DNA from: Megalobrama amblycephala
Taxonomy: Eukaryota; Chordata; Actinopteri; Cypriniformes; Xenocyprididae
Direction of reading: 5' to 3'
Length of the DNA stretch: 64,000 nt
Assembly: GCF_018812025.1 (NCBI RefSeq)
Contig: NC_063061.1
Coordinates: forward strand, 29,142,585 to 29,206,584
Under the pieces are notes generated by a model. The model was not told the DNA's origin. It saw only the letters and a list, made by a program, of their open reading frames with translations, and made no database searches. Below, piece after piece: positions 33,532 to 46,270 of the stretch (position 1 is its first letter; each line of letters begins with the position of its first letter). The translations under genes and the position numbers were made by a program.

Positions 33532-34615
33532 CGTTGAAACTACAACTCAAAACAAACCATGATTTGTAGCTTGATATGTCAGCCAGAGGGTCTCTTTTTG
33601 GCGGTTCTCGGTCAGAATCAGAACATTTAGCTGTTAAGTCAAAGGTCTGGCTACACAAGACTATCAAACTCAGTGTCCTCATTCCAGAAAGATTCATCAA
33701 ACCATGTGACACTTTCAGTTGACAAAGACAGCATTTACCGTGAGGCGGTGTTAAAGTACAATCCATAAAAACAGACCTAAAAGGCTTCAGTGACAAAAGT
33801 AGGAATGGTGCCCTCCGCTCAGTCGATAAAATCATCTTTTGCCTCCAGTCACTTTGTCAAATGGCAGCCATAAAGAGGGAATCTGCTCTGCTTTTTATTG
33901 TTTTTGAATTGTGGGCACTTTGTGAGCCCCCTGAACCCCCTGTGTCCTGGCTAATGTAAATATTTCAGAGATAGGTGCATAAAAACAGATATATAATTCT
34001 AATAAAGAGGCATAAATGTTTTGTGTGGCCCCACCGAGACCCCACTTCTGCCAATGGGAGAAAGGCATTGAAATCAGATGTGTATTACTCTAGCAGCCAT
34101 GCAGGGAGGCATTTTATCCGTGTTTTTGCAATCTTCGGATAGAGGGACAACCTGCGTTCTCTATTGATAAAGAGACTATTGACTCAATCTAAATGTAAAA
34201 TTGAAACCGAGAAAATCAACAGCGTAATTGACCTTTGAAACCACCATCTGTTTATTTTTCGTCGGGTAGATGAAATGGATTTGTCTTGTTCAATATTAAC
34301 ATTTCATAGCGCCTCATAAGCCAAGGATTTGCCTTGTTTATCATTAGCACCGGTGGTTATACATTATTATCGCCATTTCTTAAGGTCATCGAGAGGCTAA
34401 AGCAAATAATAAACCCAGAGAAAAGTTTGAAATCTGAAATAAAAGGTGACCGTGTGGAAGACCAAAGCAATTTCTGATTATGGAAAAAAAAACCTTTAAA
34501 TAATAATATTAACATTTAATAAATATTAACAACAAATATTAATAATTAATAAAATATTAATTTGTTTAAAAATAAATGCAATTAATTTGATTTTAAAAAT
34601 ATATTAATGTTGTTT
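33532..34615. other. Single-copy sequence, candidate conserved non-coding block
   Basis: 33840-34460 is complex, free of repeat words and rich in ATTA/TAAT cores ('gcgtaattgacc', 'aatattaacatttcat', 'acattattatcgccattt'). This is typical of deeply conserved enhancers in vertebrates, but that requires alignment to show. AT-rich low complexity from 34480. Confidence 0.3.
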
Positions 34616-34770
34616 TTCAGCATAGATTGATAATTCTGTCTTTACTCACCCATATATCATTCCAAACCTCTATACTGCAGCAGAAAAAAAATAGATGCAT
34701 ATAAGTTTGGAATGACATTGTGAGTAATTAATGAAAGAATTTTACATTTTTAGGTAAATGATTCCTTTAA
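34616..34770. mobile_element. Short Angel-like TTAA MITE
   Basis: 'aattctgtctttactcaccc' and 'attccaaacctctata' on the left are mirrored by 'ataagtttggaatgacattg', 'gtgagtaatta' and 'ggtaaatgattcctttaa' on the right. The right TTAA is at 34767-34770. The left end is worn. Confidence 0.7.
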
Positions 34771-35849
34771 TGTGAATTATTCAACAACTAGCAAACTTTA
34801 ATTAATGTGTCCTCACCTCAAGTTCATCATAAAATATCTTTTTTCCTTTCACTTTCTCATCATGATTCATGTTAGGACTGTTATGTCCTTGAGGTGAGGG
34901 TCAGGGTGATTTCAGAGCCTCGCTGGGGTCGAGTGCCTCACATTTTATCTTCTGCAAACTGTCATTATAGGACACACCCTGTGAGAGAATTACAGATGGT
35001 TATCAACAGTCCTTTCTGTCACTCCTGAAACAGCATCAGTCGAAAGCCTAAACATACAAACCTATTGCATGTATAGAGGTATATACACTCACAAAACTGT
35101 TGTTTGGTCACACTACACCGCCACAGGTTGGAAAAGTAGCTTGTTACTGGAAAAGCTGCATTATTTTGAAAAGAGGCATCTGTAGTTAGTTACTCACCAG
35201 TACTGGAACCGTCCAGAAGTCTGGAGCACAATGACAAATAACAGATATCAATGTCCATTACATTAGTTGCCTTCAGTTTTCAGCTGATGAAGGGAAAAAT
35301 GTGGATATTATGAGAATGATGATTGATTAGAGGATTATTATGAAAGACTGACATGTCTAAACAAACATTATGAATGGGAAAAACAGGGCTAGGTTACAAC
35401 ACTTTTTTCTCATTGTCTTTTTTTTTTTTTTGGCAAAGTGTCCCATTTTGCTTGTTCTGCTTTGAGCAAACTGAATAAATTATGTACACTCTAACATCCA
35501 TTACATCAGCTACATTACAGGAAAAATGAGAGCAAGCAGATGCAAAAACTGCATTTTTGATTGTTCACTGAGGCTTCATTTTTCAGCACATTCTGAAATT
35601 GAAACAAATGGGGTGAAATTTTTCATTGAGATTGATTGAACTTAAATATCTTTAACGATGAGATGAATTCATCTATCCAAATCTTTCAGTAACTGGCGAA
35701 AAAGAAAATCAGACAGTATAATTTAACAAAAAATTCAACCAAATTTAACAATAAAGGGCACACATTCTTCACTTTTAAACAATATTTTTTTTCAACAAAA
35801 AAATGCATCATATTCTTTCACCACCCATAATCCAACTTACAGTAAAAAG
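34771..35849. other. AT-rich non-coding sequence
   Basis: No repeat pair or exon found. 34870-35020 is locally more complex. Confidence 0.4.
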
Positions 35850-36125
35850 GCAATGCTGAGTGCACACAGAACAGTGGTGTTGTTACCTAAAACTAAAAGA
35901 ATTTAGATGAAAAACAAAATGTAGAAATTAGAAATATTTCTAACTACTAAATCTAAAACTGAAATAAAATTAAATAGCTAATTAGAAATATTTAAAACAG
36001 AACAAAAACTAATAAAAATGACAAAAGCATATAACAAAATTACTAAAACTTAAACTAAAATCAAAATAAAAACTGAAAATATATAAAAAAAAAAAGCCAA
36101 ATCAAAATAATAATAAACACTAATT
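35850..36125. repeat. A-rich 'aaactaaaact' low-complexity repeat
   Basis: Repeated variants of aaaactaaaa and aaataaaaactgaaa over about 250 bases, a common A-rich fish repeat class. Confidence 0.6.
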
Positions 36126-38577
36126 AATATTTATAATAAAACCAACACCCACTACGCCATGCTGAGTGAATGCCTGCCTCACTTGGCTGTGAATATGTAC
36201 AAACATAGCATAAATTGCCTTCTCAGTTGGAGTCAGAAGCATGTCAGCCCCATAGGCCCATCCCATGTGACTCATTTATGGGCGCTACTCCCTAAGCCAA
36301 TACTGCCCGATATTAGGAAAGATGCCCAAGCTTCTATGCTTTTCAGCAAGGGAAGTACACATTCCTCCCTCTCCTGCAGGACAGGCCTCAGCCCTATATG
36401 GCACCAATAGCACCAGTGGGGAAAATACCCAATATAGACTCAACTATGTCAGGCATATCTTACCAGTATTTGAGAGGGATCTTAGGGAGCAGCTTATCGC
36501 AGGGGAGCTTCTACATGACCCTAGAGTCTTGAGACTTGAGAAAAGGCACTTCTCCAGAAATCACTATATAGTTAATGGCTAAACTATAGACTAATGCTAC
36601 AATGATAAGGAGGGACACCATTGGCGATCCACCTCTACTCATCAGTTTGTAACACTGATCATCCCTATAGAAGCACCCCACCAATAGGGAGCATATATCC
36701 CTTCTTCAAGACCCAACAACAGTTGGGGAGGGAGGTAAATGAAACAGAGTGACTCTTGTGAAGTGAAGTTCTGTTCACTTTGCTCTACCCTAAGGGGTAC
36801 TTGAGCAGCCTACCAAAGAGAGCTTGCAAGGTGCTAAAAAACATTGGTAATTAGTACCTCCCTTCTTTCCACTAATCCAAGGGAGAGCATACATTACTCA
36901 GAAAAGGGAGGCAAACAAGAGCAGGACATAATGCAGTTTGCCCAATAACTCTCATCACCCAGGCTCTAAACCCCAATGAAGTCCTGCTATAGCATAGCGC
37001 TTCATCATTTTCTTTTAGCACTAGAACATAGTATGCAACAGATAACAGGGAGGGATGCCCTGCAGGCAAACTTCCTCTACTTATTAGCATTGTTGAACAA
37101 GGGCTATAGTAGAGCGTCCATCAAAGCACCCATCCCAAAGGGGAGCATACTGTATATCCCTACTTCAAAACCCAACAGTAGTTGGGAAGGGAGGTAAATG
37201 AAGTAGAGGGAATCTATACATAACTGCTCACTTTTCATCAACACTAAGGGGCCCTCACAGACCTCCAGGTAGGGATATATCTCCTGAAAGCTGCTGACTG
37301 AGATCCCAGTTCTGTAAACCTCTGTACGATTGCCTCATTGGCAGACCAAAGAGGTCAGAGTGTGAGATCAAAGCATCAAGGAGAAAGATTTTCCCTTTCT
37401 CCTTATCACAGATGCCCCTCCGTGGCAACTATAGCAACCATAGAACGGCAGTGTGCTTTGTGGCATGGATGACTAGATCTGTGGCCTCATGACCCTCCGG
37501 CAGTTATATGCAGTTAGATGCTAAGCATAAATTGGGTGCTTTCTTGCCTCCATATATGCCTTGGCATGGACCGCAAGGTGGTAGGCATAGGAGGCAGACT
37601 TATTGGATAACATCTGCCTCTACTCTACCGACCTGTGACCCCACGATCAATGATGCCGCACTGCTTCAGCAGATAACCACAAGGCCTGAACCACAAGGTG
37701 CAAACTCCTGACTTTCATCTCAACAGAAAAAAGTCGAGCGAGAGGGGAGCTCTAATCACAGGGAGTGCATTCAGATTCATTGAGAGACTTGCGCCATCAG
37801 AAAGGTCTCCCACATGCAAGTAATTTGACTTCCAGAGAAACTATGCGAGCCAAATATATATTCCTCCATTATCCTGACACCTCAATGTAGAAGGAATAAA
37901 AGGCTCACAAACTTATATGCAGGACAGAGGAGGAGGCGGATTATTAATAACACCTGCCTCAACTCTCTCTGCATCTAATTCCTCAGAATTAGACACGTCA
38001 CATTAATCAGTCACGTCAGAAATGGCCACAGGGCGGTTTCCCGAACCAACATAAAAGCAAAAGGGAAAAACTCCTCGGCGGCCACGAAACCCGAACTGCG
38101 AGGTGCAGATGCTCGACACTCATCCCTCAAGAGTGATTAAAGCATGGGTGGAGCATCCCACAGTGAATACATCACACTGAATGCATTCAGCTTCCTCAAG
38201 AGGTGAACACGCTCCGTACAAATGCTAGATTTTTATTTATTAAAAAAAAAAAAAATCAAACAAGAACAGAACTTCCAAACGTAAATGCAATGTAATGAGT
38301 GCATTCAGCTCCCTTGAGAGTCGAACATGCTACAACAGACTCTTATCTTACACACACATACAAACAAGCGGCTCCTGAAGACAAAAAAGCTGATGACGTG
38401 TGACTCAGGCAGCCTTTTATACTCACGGGCACTCTGCGTGTGACGTCATGGACTGCCATCTGCCAATGACTTTTGGCATTTGTTTACATGTGCCTTAGTC
38501 ACCAGTCATGTTGATGGCATTCCCCATAGCGTCAATACCAAGACGCAGCTTCGAAGTTCCACTTCCAGGTAAACACA
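36126..38577. repeat. Diverged tandem-like repeat region (unclassified)
   Basis: At least four related motifs recur in the same direction: '(a)aggagggaca' near 36609, 'agggagggatgcc' near 37050, 'taggaggcagac' near 37588 and 'gaggaggcggat' near 37930. Each is followed by a variant of 'cctctact..t'. A longer match joins 36667-36745 and 37121-37205 ('gggagcat', 'aacccaacagtagttgggaa' versus 'gacccaacaacagttgggga', then 'gggaggtaaatgaa'). Units are roughly 350-540 bp. Open frames here (36159-36582, 37508-37711) lack motifs. The right part, 38340-38500, includes a perfect TGACGTCA at 38441-38448. It may be the degraded regulatory or untranslated part of a large retroelement. Confidence 0.5.
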
Positions 38578-39200
38578 GTCCTGGGTTATCTTGATTCACA
38601 TTTCACACTGCTCATAATTTACCCGGGGTCAACAATTAATCCTGGGTATTCATAAAGTACCGTTTCACACGGTACATTCCTAAACCCTGGGTTAACATCT
38701 TTATTTGCATATTTGCGGTGTTAGTGTCAGTGTCATTGATTGTACGAGCACAGCACATAAACAGTTTATATAAAAGCTCATTGCGCATCGTCATATTATA
38801 CATTGCCGACTGTACTATCATGTTTTTCCTGAATGGACTTTTTGGACTATTAAGAATGAAACAGTCTACTCTTCCCTCCAACTGACATGTTTTCTGTCAA
38901 TGTTTGCCATTTTTTCCCATAAAACACTCAAACGACTATTTATACAATGTGCTGTGTTTCCCTGACTGTCCAAAGAATATGAATACGAGGCATGTGATTG
39001 GGTGTCAGTTTCTAAGCATCCAGTCGTATCATTCTAACACCGCATCATTTCACACCGCAATGCGTGGTTAACAGTGCAAAGGCGGTGCTAACCCTGTGCT
39101 ATCTAAATTATAAGTGTGAAATGTTCTTTTGCCTGGGGTTAAAAGCAGGGTTTAGAATGATGATAACCCGGGGTTAAGCACAGTGTGAAAAGCCTTAAAA
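38578..39200. mobile_element. TIR element with 'cacactg...taacccgggg' ends
   Basis: 'tttcacactgctcataattt' and 'acccggggtcaac' on the left are answered by 'gataacccggggttaagcac' and 'agtgtgaaaagcctta' on the right. A nested pair 'taaaccctgggttaac' and 'ggcggtgctaaccctg' is also present. About 620 bp, non-coding. This resembles a widespread fish MITE, possibly hAT-type. The target duplication was not resolved. Confidence 0.7.
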
Positions 39201-40840
39201 CAATGCATACAACATATTTTTTTCTGTGCGAAATTTCCTTTCATGCTGATAAAATATAGGCACAAAAGTTGAGCAATCTGATCCTTACCCATCCTAAATT
39301 CACTTTAAGAGAGATGAAACGATACTGTAAACCTCTGCTGACAGCGACTGGCTCATCATCCATCCCCTCTAAATCTTAGCCCTTGTTGTGTGTCTTAAAT
39401 GATGAGGAAAAGGAAGACAAACAGGCAGGGGTGGATTTACAAGTGTATGACCTGACCTCCTCTTCACTTTATCCAGCGTCCTGCCCCACTGCGACCCTGA
39501 AATTGGCAGTATTGGAGCTCGGCGGGGAGGTTGGGGGGGTTTTAGTAGAGGAACGGGCTCGGGAAAGAGAAACAGCAAACGCTTGTGTTCTTTTTCCCTC
39601 TGTGAAAAAGAGAAGAGAAAAAAAAATCCTAATCTCACGCCGTCTGACGGGGGGCTTAAACGCTCGATTGCTTTGCTGCTCACGTCCCGCTCCCATCATC
39701 TTCCCCTCTGCGTCTAAGAGAGAGGGAATCTGGGCGATGCAGGCACACACACACACACAAGCGCACATATAGGCCTCCGCGGCAACTCAGCGTTGATGAA
39801 TGACGTCCCCGTCCCATTGGGTCCCTGTCGATGCATGTTCAAGTGGACAGGATTGAATTTAACCATAGAAATGACAGACCATTTTTTTTGGCAGGACCAC
39901 ATTACAAGAATGGGTTATGGTGACGAAGACGTCGTGATTTATGGCATTACGAAGCTTTAGGAGGGATTTGTAGGGAAAAATCATGGAGTAAGAGAGAGAG
40001 AGAGAGAAAGCTTGAGTCATAAAAAGGATCACACTGAATATCTGCAAACCTTCATTAAAAGGATGGCAAGATTCTTTCTATAGCGTTTTACACACTCACA
40101 TTTCATGTTTGCATGCTTGTCACATTCTCTGTCCACTGTATCAAATCCAGCAGAAAAATGCTATAAAGGAAGGAATGCTCAGAATGGTAATAAATCCGCC
40201 CGTGAAAACAAATTTACAACAATGTCGGTAATTGGGTATGATTTAGGCTGTACAGTGAAAAACTGCTTATTATGCATAGGTACTACACCAGTGGAAACAA
40301 TGTTTTCTTTTTTTCTTTTTTGTTTTAGACCACTAAACCACAAAAAACAAATGGCATAATAACATTTCACAATGCTAATTTGTCTTCCGTAGAAAATTCT
40401 CAGGAGAATGTGTAAACATATCTGAGGACATATCAATAAAACAAGGCAGACGTGTTTTAATTTCCTTAAAATCTTTGAAAATCATTAGGATTGACTACAT
40501 AAATTAGATAGGGAATTACCCAGATTAATGATGCATTTGTAGTAATAACTGAGGGAATATCACAAAAACATGTCCAGGGCACAATTAATCCCACAATCCA
40601 ATAAAACAAAACAAAATAAATAAACAACCAACCAAACAAATATGTTTTCTTTAATTATATTTGGGAATATAAATATAATTGATTATATTATATATAATAG
40701 GATGATTGTGTTTTCAGTTTTCAACGGTGATTCTCATTACTGTAATATAGACACTTTATGCAAAAATACTGTAATTGTTTTTTTAAGCATATATTTAACT
40801 GTACAAGTAACAATTATCAATTTCTACACTGTAGAATTGT
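39201..40840. other. Unique-looking sequence, GC-richer patch at 39450-39800
   Basis: 39380-39800 is less AT-rich and holds overlapping frames on both strands (129 codons plus strand, 104 and 99 minus strand), all without motifs. The plus frame reads through a purine-rich run and ends in a (CA)n run, so it is not called. (GA)n occurs at 39991-40010. A promoter or untranslated exon cannot be excluded. Confidence 0.35.
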
Positions 40841-41050
40841 TGGTTTAGCCTAAAAAAGTAAGTTACCTGGTTGCCTTAAAATTTTGAGTTCATTGAAATT
40901 AAAAATTTGAGTTAACAATGAAGGCGATTGGTTTAATCAACAGAAACTCAAAATATTATCTTAATTGAACTACATTAATTAACTAAGTTGATTTGACAAC
41001 AGAAAAAATGTTATAACAAATCATTAAAAATATTTTTTTACAGTGTATGA
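40841..41050. repeat. 'ccttaaaattttgagttcat' repeat, copy 1
   Basis: Shares 'gccttaaaattttgagttca', 'aaatttgagttaa', 'attaattaac(t)', 'gttgatttgacaa' and 'agaaaaaatgtt' in order with 49182-49375. Same strand. Short non-coding dispersed repeat ending near 'tttttacagtgta'. Confidence 0.75.
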
Positions 41051-41107
41051 TGTATAAATACATTGTTTTATTGTATTACACTATTATGTTATCATGAAAA
41101 TATTTAC

Positions 41108-41698
41108 TCATTGAAAAAAAAAAAAAAAAAAAACATTTAAAAAAATCTTTTGATTTTGGGATGAAATATAACCTTGACAGGTTCTGTGAGATTCACCCAA
41201 CCAGTAAAAACACGCTTCAGGATATAGCTGAAAAGAAAAACGACAGGAGGGATGAATGAAAAAGTGGATCAAAAAAAGAGAAAAAGAATCTGACAGGCAG
41301 AGCCAACGTTTCAAAAGAAATCTGTCCTGAGAACATTGGACCCGGCCCTTTTGGAAAGGAGCGAGTGATGCAATCATCCCTGCAGGAATTGGGTCGGCAC
41401 TGTAAGCCATATTCAGCTCTCCAGATGCCCAGGCTAAGACCAAAAAGGGTTTAAACCATTCAATGGTGCCAGTGATTGAGGACCTAGAAGTGTCATTAGA
41501 TCCACAGTAATCCTGAGGGGCGGAAGGAGGAACAACAGAACCCTGCCGTGGAATGGATTTAAGGGGAAAAAAATAAATAAATGAGATCAGAGTGCTTCGG
41601 ATACAAATAAAGTGATAAAAGAAGTCCACTGGAGAGATGAAAAAGGTATCGCATTTGTCAGAATCTACCTGCTCCCATGCATCCCAGCCTGGGGCCAT
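41108..41698 (-). other. Unexplained 196-codon ORF (minus strand)
   Basis: The longest open frame outside the transposases starts MAPGWDAWEQVDSDK and ends in an F-rich run made by the poly-A tract at 41116-41132. It has no signal peptide, repeats or family motif I recognise. The composition (aromatic and Ser/Cys-rich patches) does not look like a folded domain. The DNA is single-copy in this window. It could be a chance frame, an exon with unseen splice sites, or a decayed retrocopy. Confidence 0.15.
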
Positions 41699-41889
41699 TT
41701 GTAAAATACAGGTTTTGAATAAAAACAGTGCTTTGTAAAGTCGCTTTAGAGAGAAAGTATCTGTAAAGAATGTGCATTTAAATGCAAATTTGAGTGATTT
41801 ATATACACACAGATATTACAATAAAAATAGTTTCCCCGGTTATGTTTCAATGCTCAAGATAATGTAATCTTTAGAGACATACCAATATT
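41699..41889. other. AT-rich non-coding sequence
   Basis: Nothing recognisable. Confidence 0.4.
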
Positions 41890-42262
41890 TTAAAGTCCTC
41901 TGAGGTAAAAATCTAGTTTTTAAATGTTGTTGTCTATGTGATGATTTTAATGTGCTTTAAGACAAACCGTGTGCAAGTGAACCAAAGACAGGGTCAAAAA
42001 CGCAGTTTGAAATCGCTGGTGTTTCTGTGACATCACAAACTACATTGTAACCAATCACGTCAATGTGTGATCATCAACATGTGGATCTCTGAGCTGGTGT
42101 GAGTGAGTGGAGGCGGGGCTAATTTGCATATTCACAGAACCACATACTAAATGAGGCAAGGATGTAGAGTTACATTCAAGCTATTTTAAGGCACGACAAA
42201 TTCTTTTTCAAGGAAAAAATGTTTAAATATGTCAATTTTGGTGATCAAAGATGAGTTTTAAG
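41890..42262. mobile_element. TTAA MITE, 'ttaaagtcctctgaggta' family
   Basis: TTAA at 41890, then agtcctctgaggtaaaaatc, and 'aatgtgctttaagacaaacc' shared with 13565-13585. Internal 'gtgacatcacaaactac' and the octamer-containing 'ctaatttgcatattcac' are present. The right end near 42262 is degraded. Confidence 0.65.
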
Positions 42263-42960
42263 GGATAAAATTATTGACTATGAGGATTAATATTTTTAAT
42301 ACCCATATTATCAATATTCACATTTGTTCTAATTAACTGGTTTTCAGTTCTTTAATGATAATTATTCAAATAATCAAAAATAAAAAACAAATAAATGTAT
42401 TATTGTCATGATTTTTTCTTTATAAAAGTTTTGTAATCATTAATAATAATAATAATTTTTATTATAGCATTTATTATTATTATTATAAATTAATTAAAAA
42501 AATTAAAGAAACAGCAACAGTTATTTATTCATGTTTATTAATTAATTATTATTGAAGAACTGATATTATTATTGCTATTATTATAGCATTTATTATTATA
42601 AATTATTACAAAAGAAATCAATTTTAAATAAAGAAATAACATTATTATTATTATTCAAAATGCAAGTTATGCTCATGCCAACATGTATATCAGTTGATCT
42701 CGAATCATTTCGATGGATGAGATTACACGAAGGTGGTTCCTCTTCCTCCACCTTCCTGCATAATTTCCCTTTGAATTTATGGGATATCTGAAGCAAAGTC
42801 TCTTTGAGCTCCATGTAATTTAATAGAGCCCGGAGAGAGAATCTGATGCTCAAAAAAATGCTCAAGAAACAAAAGCCTCATGGTTTCAGCATTATATACT
42901 ACGCACCTTCTCACCCACAGTTCCCTTTCATCTGTCATACGCTTCGCATGCAGAAATCAA
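42263..42960. other. AT-rich sequence with ATT trinucleotide runs
   Basis: (ATT)n-type runs at about 42442-42462, 42470-42487 and 42643-42655. From 42690 the sequence is complex and possibly single-copy. Confidence 0.5.
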
Positions 42961-44560
42961 ATCTCGAGATCTCACGGTGACACCCACTCTATTGTTCAAT
43001 CTCTGGTACACGTCATCGGCTCGCGGATATGTCGGCGTGACGTATTCATGTGAAATTAAGAGTGATGTTACCGTGGCAGATCTGGGGCTTCTCCTTAAAC
43101 GCTCCTAATGCAAAAGCCCGCGGCCCTTGGCTCATGAAATGTTTAGTTGTCTGATACAGAGCTGAAAGAGATTTCGGAGAGCAGGTTTGATGCAATAGAA
43201 AGTGATTTTAACATCAAGGTCACAGTTAATCACCTGATGCAGACAATTACAGTGCATTAATTATGAATGTGGTATAAAAGACAGAATGCCAAAAAGCACA
43301 AATGAGAGACGTAGTCAACCGCTTTGAACTTTTGGCCTTCGGACTGATATCTGACATCATTTGTCAGTGGTGAAAACTGCCTGGAAATATTGTATAAATG
43401 GGAATGAGGATTCAAGGCTGGCGTTTATGGTGAAAAGAATAATCCAGCAAGGCATTTAAAAAACATCAATGCGGCTTTGTTCGTTTTTTTTTTTTTCTTT
43501 TTCTGCTGCACGGTAGCCAAAATAAACCCAGCTGCACGTCAGAAATCCTGCCGTCATTCTAACCATACACAGCCAGTAAATATGACTGAGCTTTTGTAAC
43601 ACTCATGGATGGAAGCAAACATTCCTCTATCTATCATTACCCATAAGCCTCCGAGAGGCTCTGATTTCAGAAACTCATTATTTTGAACGTTTCATAGCCA
43701 AGTGCCGATTTCTTTTTAGGTAGATTAATTTTATCAATATATAATGAGGGTCTTGATGTCAACTCAACAGGAAATGAGGATGTCAAGGCTGATTTTTCAG
43801 CAGCAGAGAAAAACTAATCTCTGATTTTATTTTATAGTCCCACTGGATGCGCAGCTCGAGTCGGCACGGTCATCCTTAGCCTTAAATCAAATCCTAGCAG
43901 CTCTGTGCAAGTGAATGAGCTTTGGGAGGGAATTAGACGGGACGTTCTCGCTCTTTAAGCCTACTGGGTAAAAACTTGTTTGATTTTCATTGATTTCAGC
44001 GCTAGTTGTCAGCATGTTGTGACATGTAATCAATGTTCCTTGCCAAATTAATGATGAAAATCAGTAGGGTTGTGCGAAGCAAGCGTCAATTAGCTCCACG
44101 TTCTCTGAGGTGGCTGAAAATAGGTTCAAAAATTTCCAGGTTTTGGAAATGCAAATCGAATCTGACATACGGATTTGAGTAGATCAATCAAAAATCAATT
44201 TCACATGAGCAGTGAAGTTAAATTGCGCCAACGAGACTTTGACCTCTCTCGAGACGAGCGCCGCTCTCCATCCTTGCGCTGTTTGACTGAATAACCGTCA
44301 AATCCGCCGTTCTTGTCATCGTCATAATAACTTGTCTCACGCGTCTCTCTTGACGTACCGCATCAGATGTGCCGCTCGTGTTTAAAAAGGGTTTAACTGG
44401 AGAGAAGAATTTGATTAGATATATAATGCAGGATTACTTACTGTATGTCCACGCCAAATAAGTTAAATTGTAATGTGTTTAGCGGTCTAATATGCAGAGG
44501 CTTATAGGCAGATAGCATAGGCGGCATCCTTGGCAATGTGACAGAACCGAAGGGACAAAA
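42961..44560. other. Single-copy, higher-complexity block
   Basis: No repeat words over 1.6 kb, moderate GC, several ATTA-core clusters (e.g. 'gtgcattaattatgaatg' at 43254, 'taggtagattaattttat' at 43719). This looks like candidate conserved non-coding DNA. No exon was seen. The evidence is only compositional. Confidence 0.3.
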
Positions 44561-45264
44561 TCCTCCTCGAAATGAAGTACCTGGAACACAATGTACATCA
44601 CGTATTATTTACAGAAGATTACACATGTAGAGAGGTAGATCCTGGGTTATCAGCACACAGCAGAATTTTACTCAGAAAGGGAGAGGAAGAGAGCGAGAGT
44701 GAGAGAGAGAAATCGCATTGCTTCTGGCTCTGCCCAAACAAGCGGGCTCATGGGAACTTCCCACTGCTGGTGAGTGGGCTGAAATGAAAAGCTAAGAGAG
44801 CACTTTATCTCATATAGAGAATGTCACGAGTCCAAAAACACAGTTAAGATTAAGGCTGAAACAACTGAAAATGCTATCACTCCAATTGTTTACTTGAAAG
44901 GTCACAAAGTGTTGCCAGGCCCCCGAAGATATCTTTAATCCCACCGAGAAGGAAAACTAGAAGATTACAGTACACCTACAAAAGTTTCTCGGAGATGCTA
45001 TCAAGCTAATACCCAAGTGCTGTATGTTTAATCTGAACTTCTAAAACATAAAAAAAAAAATGATAATGATCGGACACAGTCGGAAAACAGGAATGTATGG
45101 TCAATTACTTTTCTAAAGCTGTCATTCAAGCTTCAAGTCAAAAAGTTCCCTTATGCTATTTTACACGTTCCTGATTTTGTTTTGCCGTCTCCAACAATAG
45201 GTTTACATGCATCCAAGGTCAAAAAACACTTTTTCTCATAATATACATTGCATATTACCTGAGT
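44561..45264. other. Unique-looking non-coding sequence
   Basis: A GA-rich run at 44680-44710 lies inside a 71-codon frame of no recognisable content. Otherwise nothing assigned. Confidence 0.4.
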
Positions 45265-46270
45265 GTGAAAATAATTAGTTCCTCCTTTCTGAGAGACTAC
45301 TCTGCTCTGATTGGTCAGATGGCCAAGTCTGTTGTGATTGGTCGACGGCTTATAGCACGTGTCCTCATCCTTTTGAAGTGTATGCAAAGTGGATTTGCAC
45401 CTCAGAAAACTGTCTTCTCAACATGTCGACAACATCTCTTCCAGTCTCAGCTACAATTACAGTGTTTGAGGGCGGGTCAAAGTTGACGTTGTTCGTGGGC
45501 AGCCAATGAGGACCATAGGCTGGCATTATGCAAATATGTTACATTGTTATGTACGTATGTAACAGGAAGTGAGGGGCGATTCACACAGTACGTGTTTTTC
45601 CATTTCATTGTACGCTACTTTTCCATATTTTTTCAATGTAAGCATAAGCTAGACGGACAACCACTGCGCTCGCATCTCGTGTCTTTTACAATGTCTCGTC
45701 AAAGTCCCTTTTAAGGAACATCTGTTCACTTGGTGGCCATATTTACAACGCCTCCAGGCAGCTATTTCAGGCATCCAAGACCAAATCCTATGTATTTGAA
45801 TTGGGTAATCCTGAAATCTCAAAAACTGCTTGGCGAACTCACAATTAAATAACATATTTCAAATCACCAAGAACTGTTCCATAAATGTTGTTTCTTATGC
45901 TCAAATAGTGTTAAAAAGCTTATTTTTCAGGCTAAACGAGCAAATGAGCCTCTAAAGGCAGATGCAGTGATGCAATGACTTTATAAATCAGCGATTGGCT
46001 CTTTTACTTAGAAGGCGGGATGTATTTCACCATATTGCGCGTTGCAGTTTCTCCCATTCATAACTAATAGGAGTGAACCATCTTTCTATATCTATAGTCT
46101 TTGGTATCGTGCAAGACACAGCATTCTAAAAATGTGATGCTCAAGTCAAAAGAATTTAAACTTTTAACGTCTCTAGATTTTGAGCATTTTTTCGTTCCAC
46201 TGACGTCTCACGATTTTAGCTGCAAAAACGTGTTTTGTGTAAACCGGCCCCGAGACAGGAATTGACACGT
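45265..46270. repeat. Probable composite of MITE interiors
   Basis: Words 'gctctgattggtcagatggc', 'tgttgtgattggtcgacggc', 'ggggcgattcacacagtacg' and 'aatcagcgattggctctttt' are typical of fish DNA-transposon interiors, and at least two families seem joined. I could not find complete ends. Confidence 0.4.

Noticed and set aside
36159..36582. Protein-coding exons in the 36-kb repeat region
   Set aside because: Frames are interrupted and shifted, with no recognisable domain. The DNA shows internal repetition.
39383..39772. 129-codon frame in a GC-richer patch
   Set aside because: Competing frames on the other strand, and it ends in (CA)n translated as HTHTQAH. No conserved motif visible.
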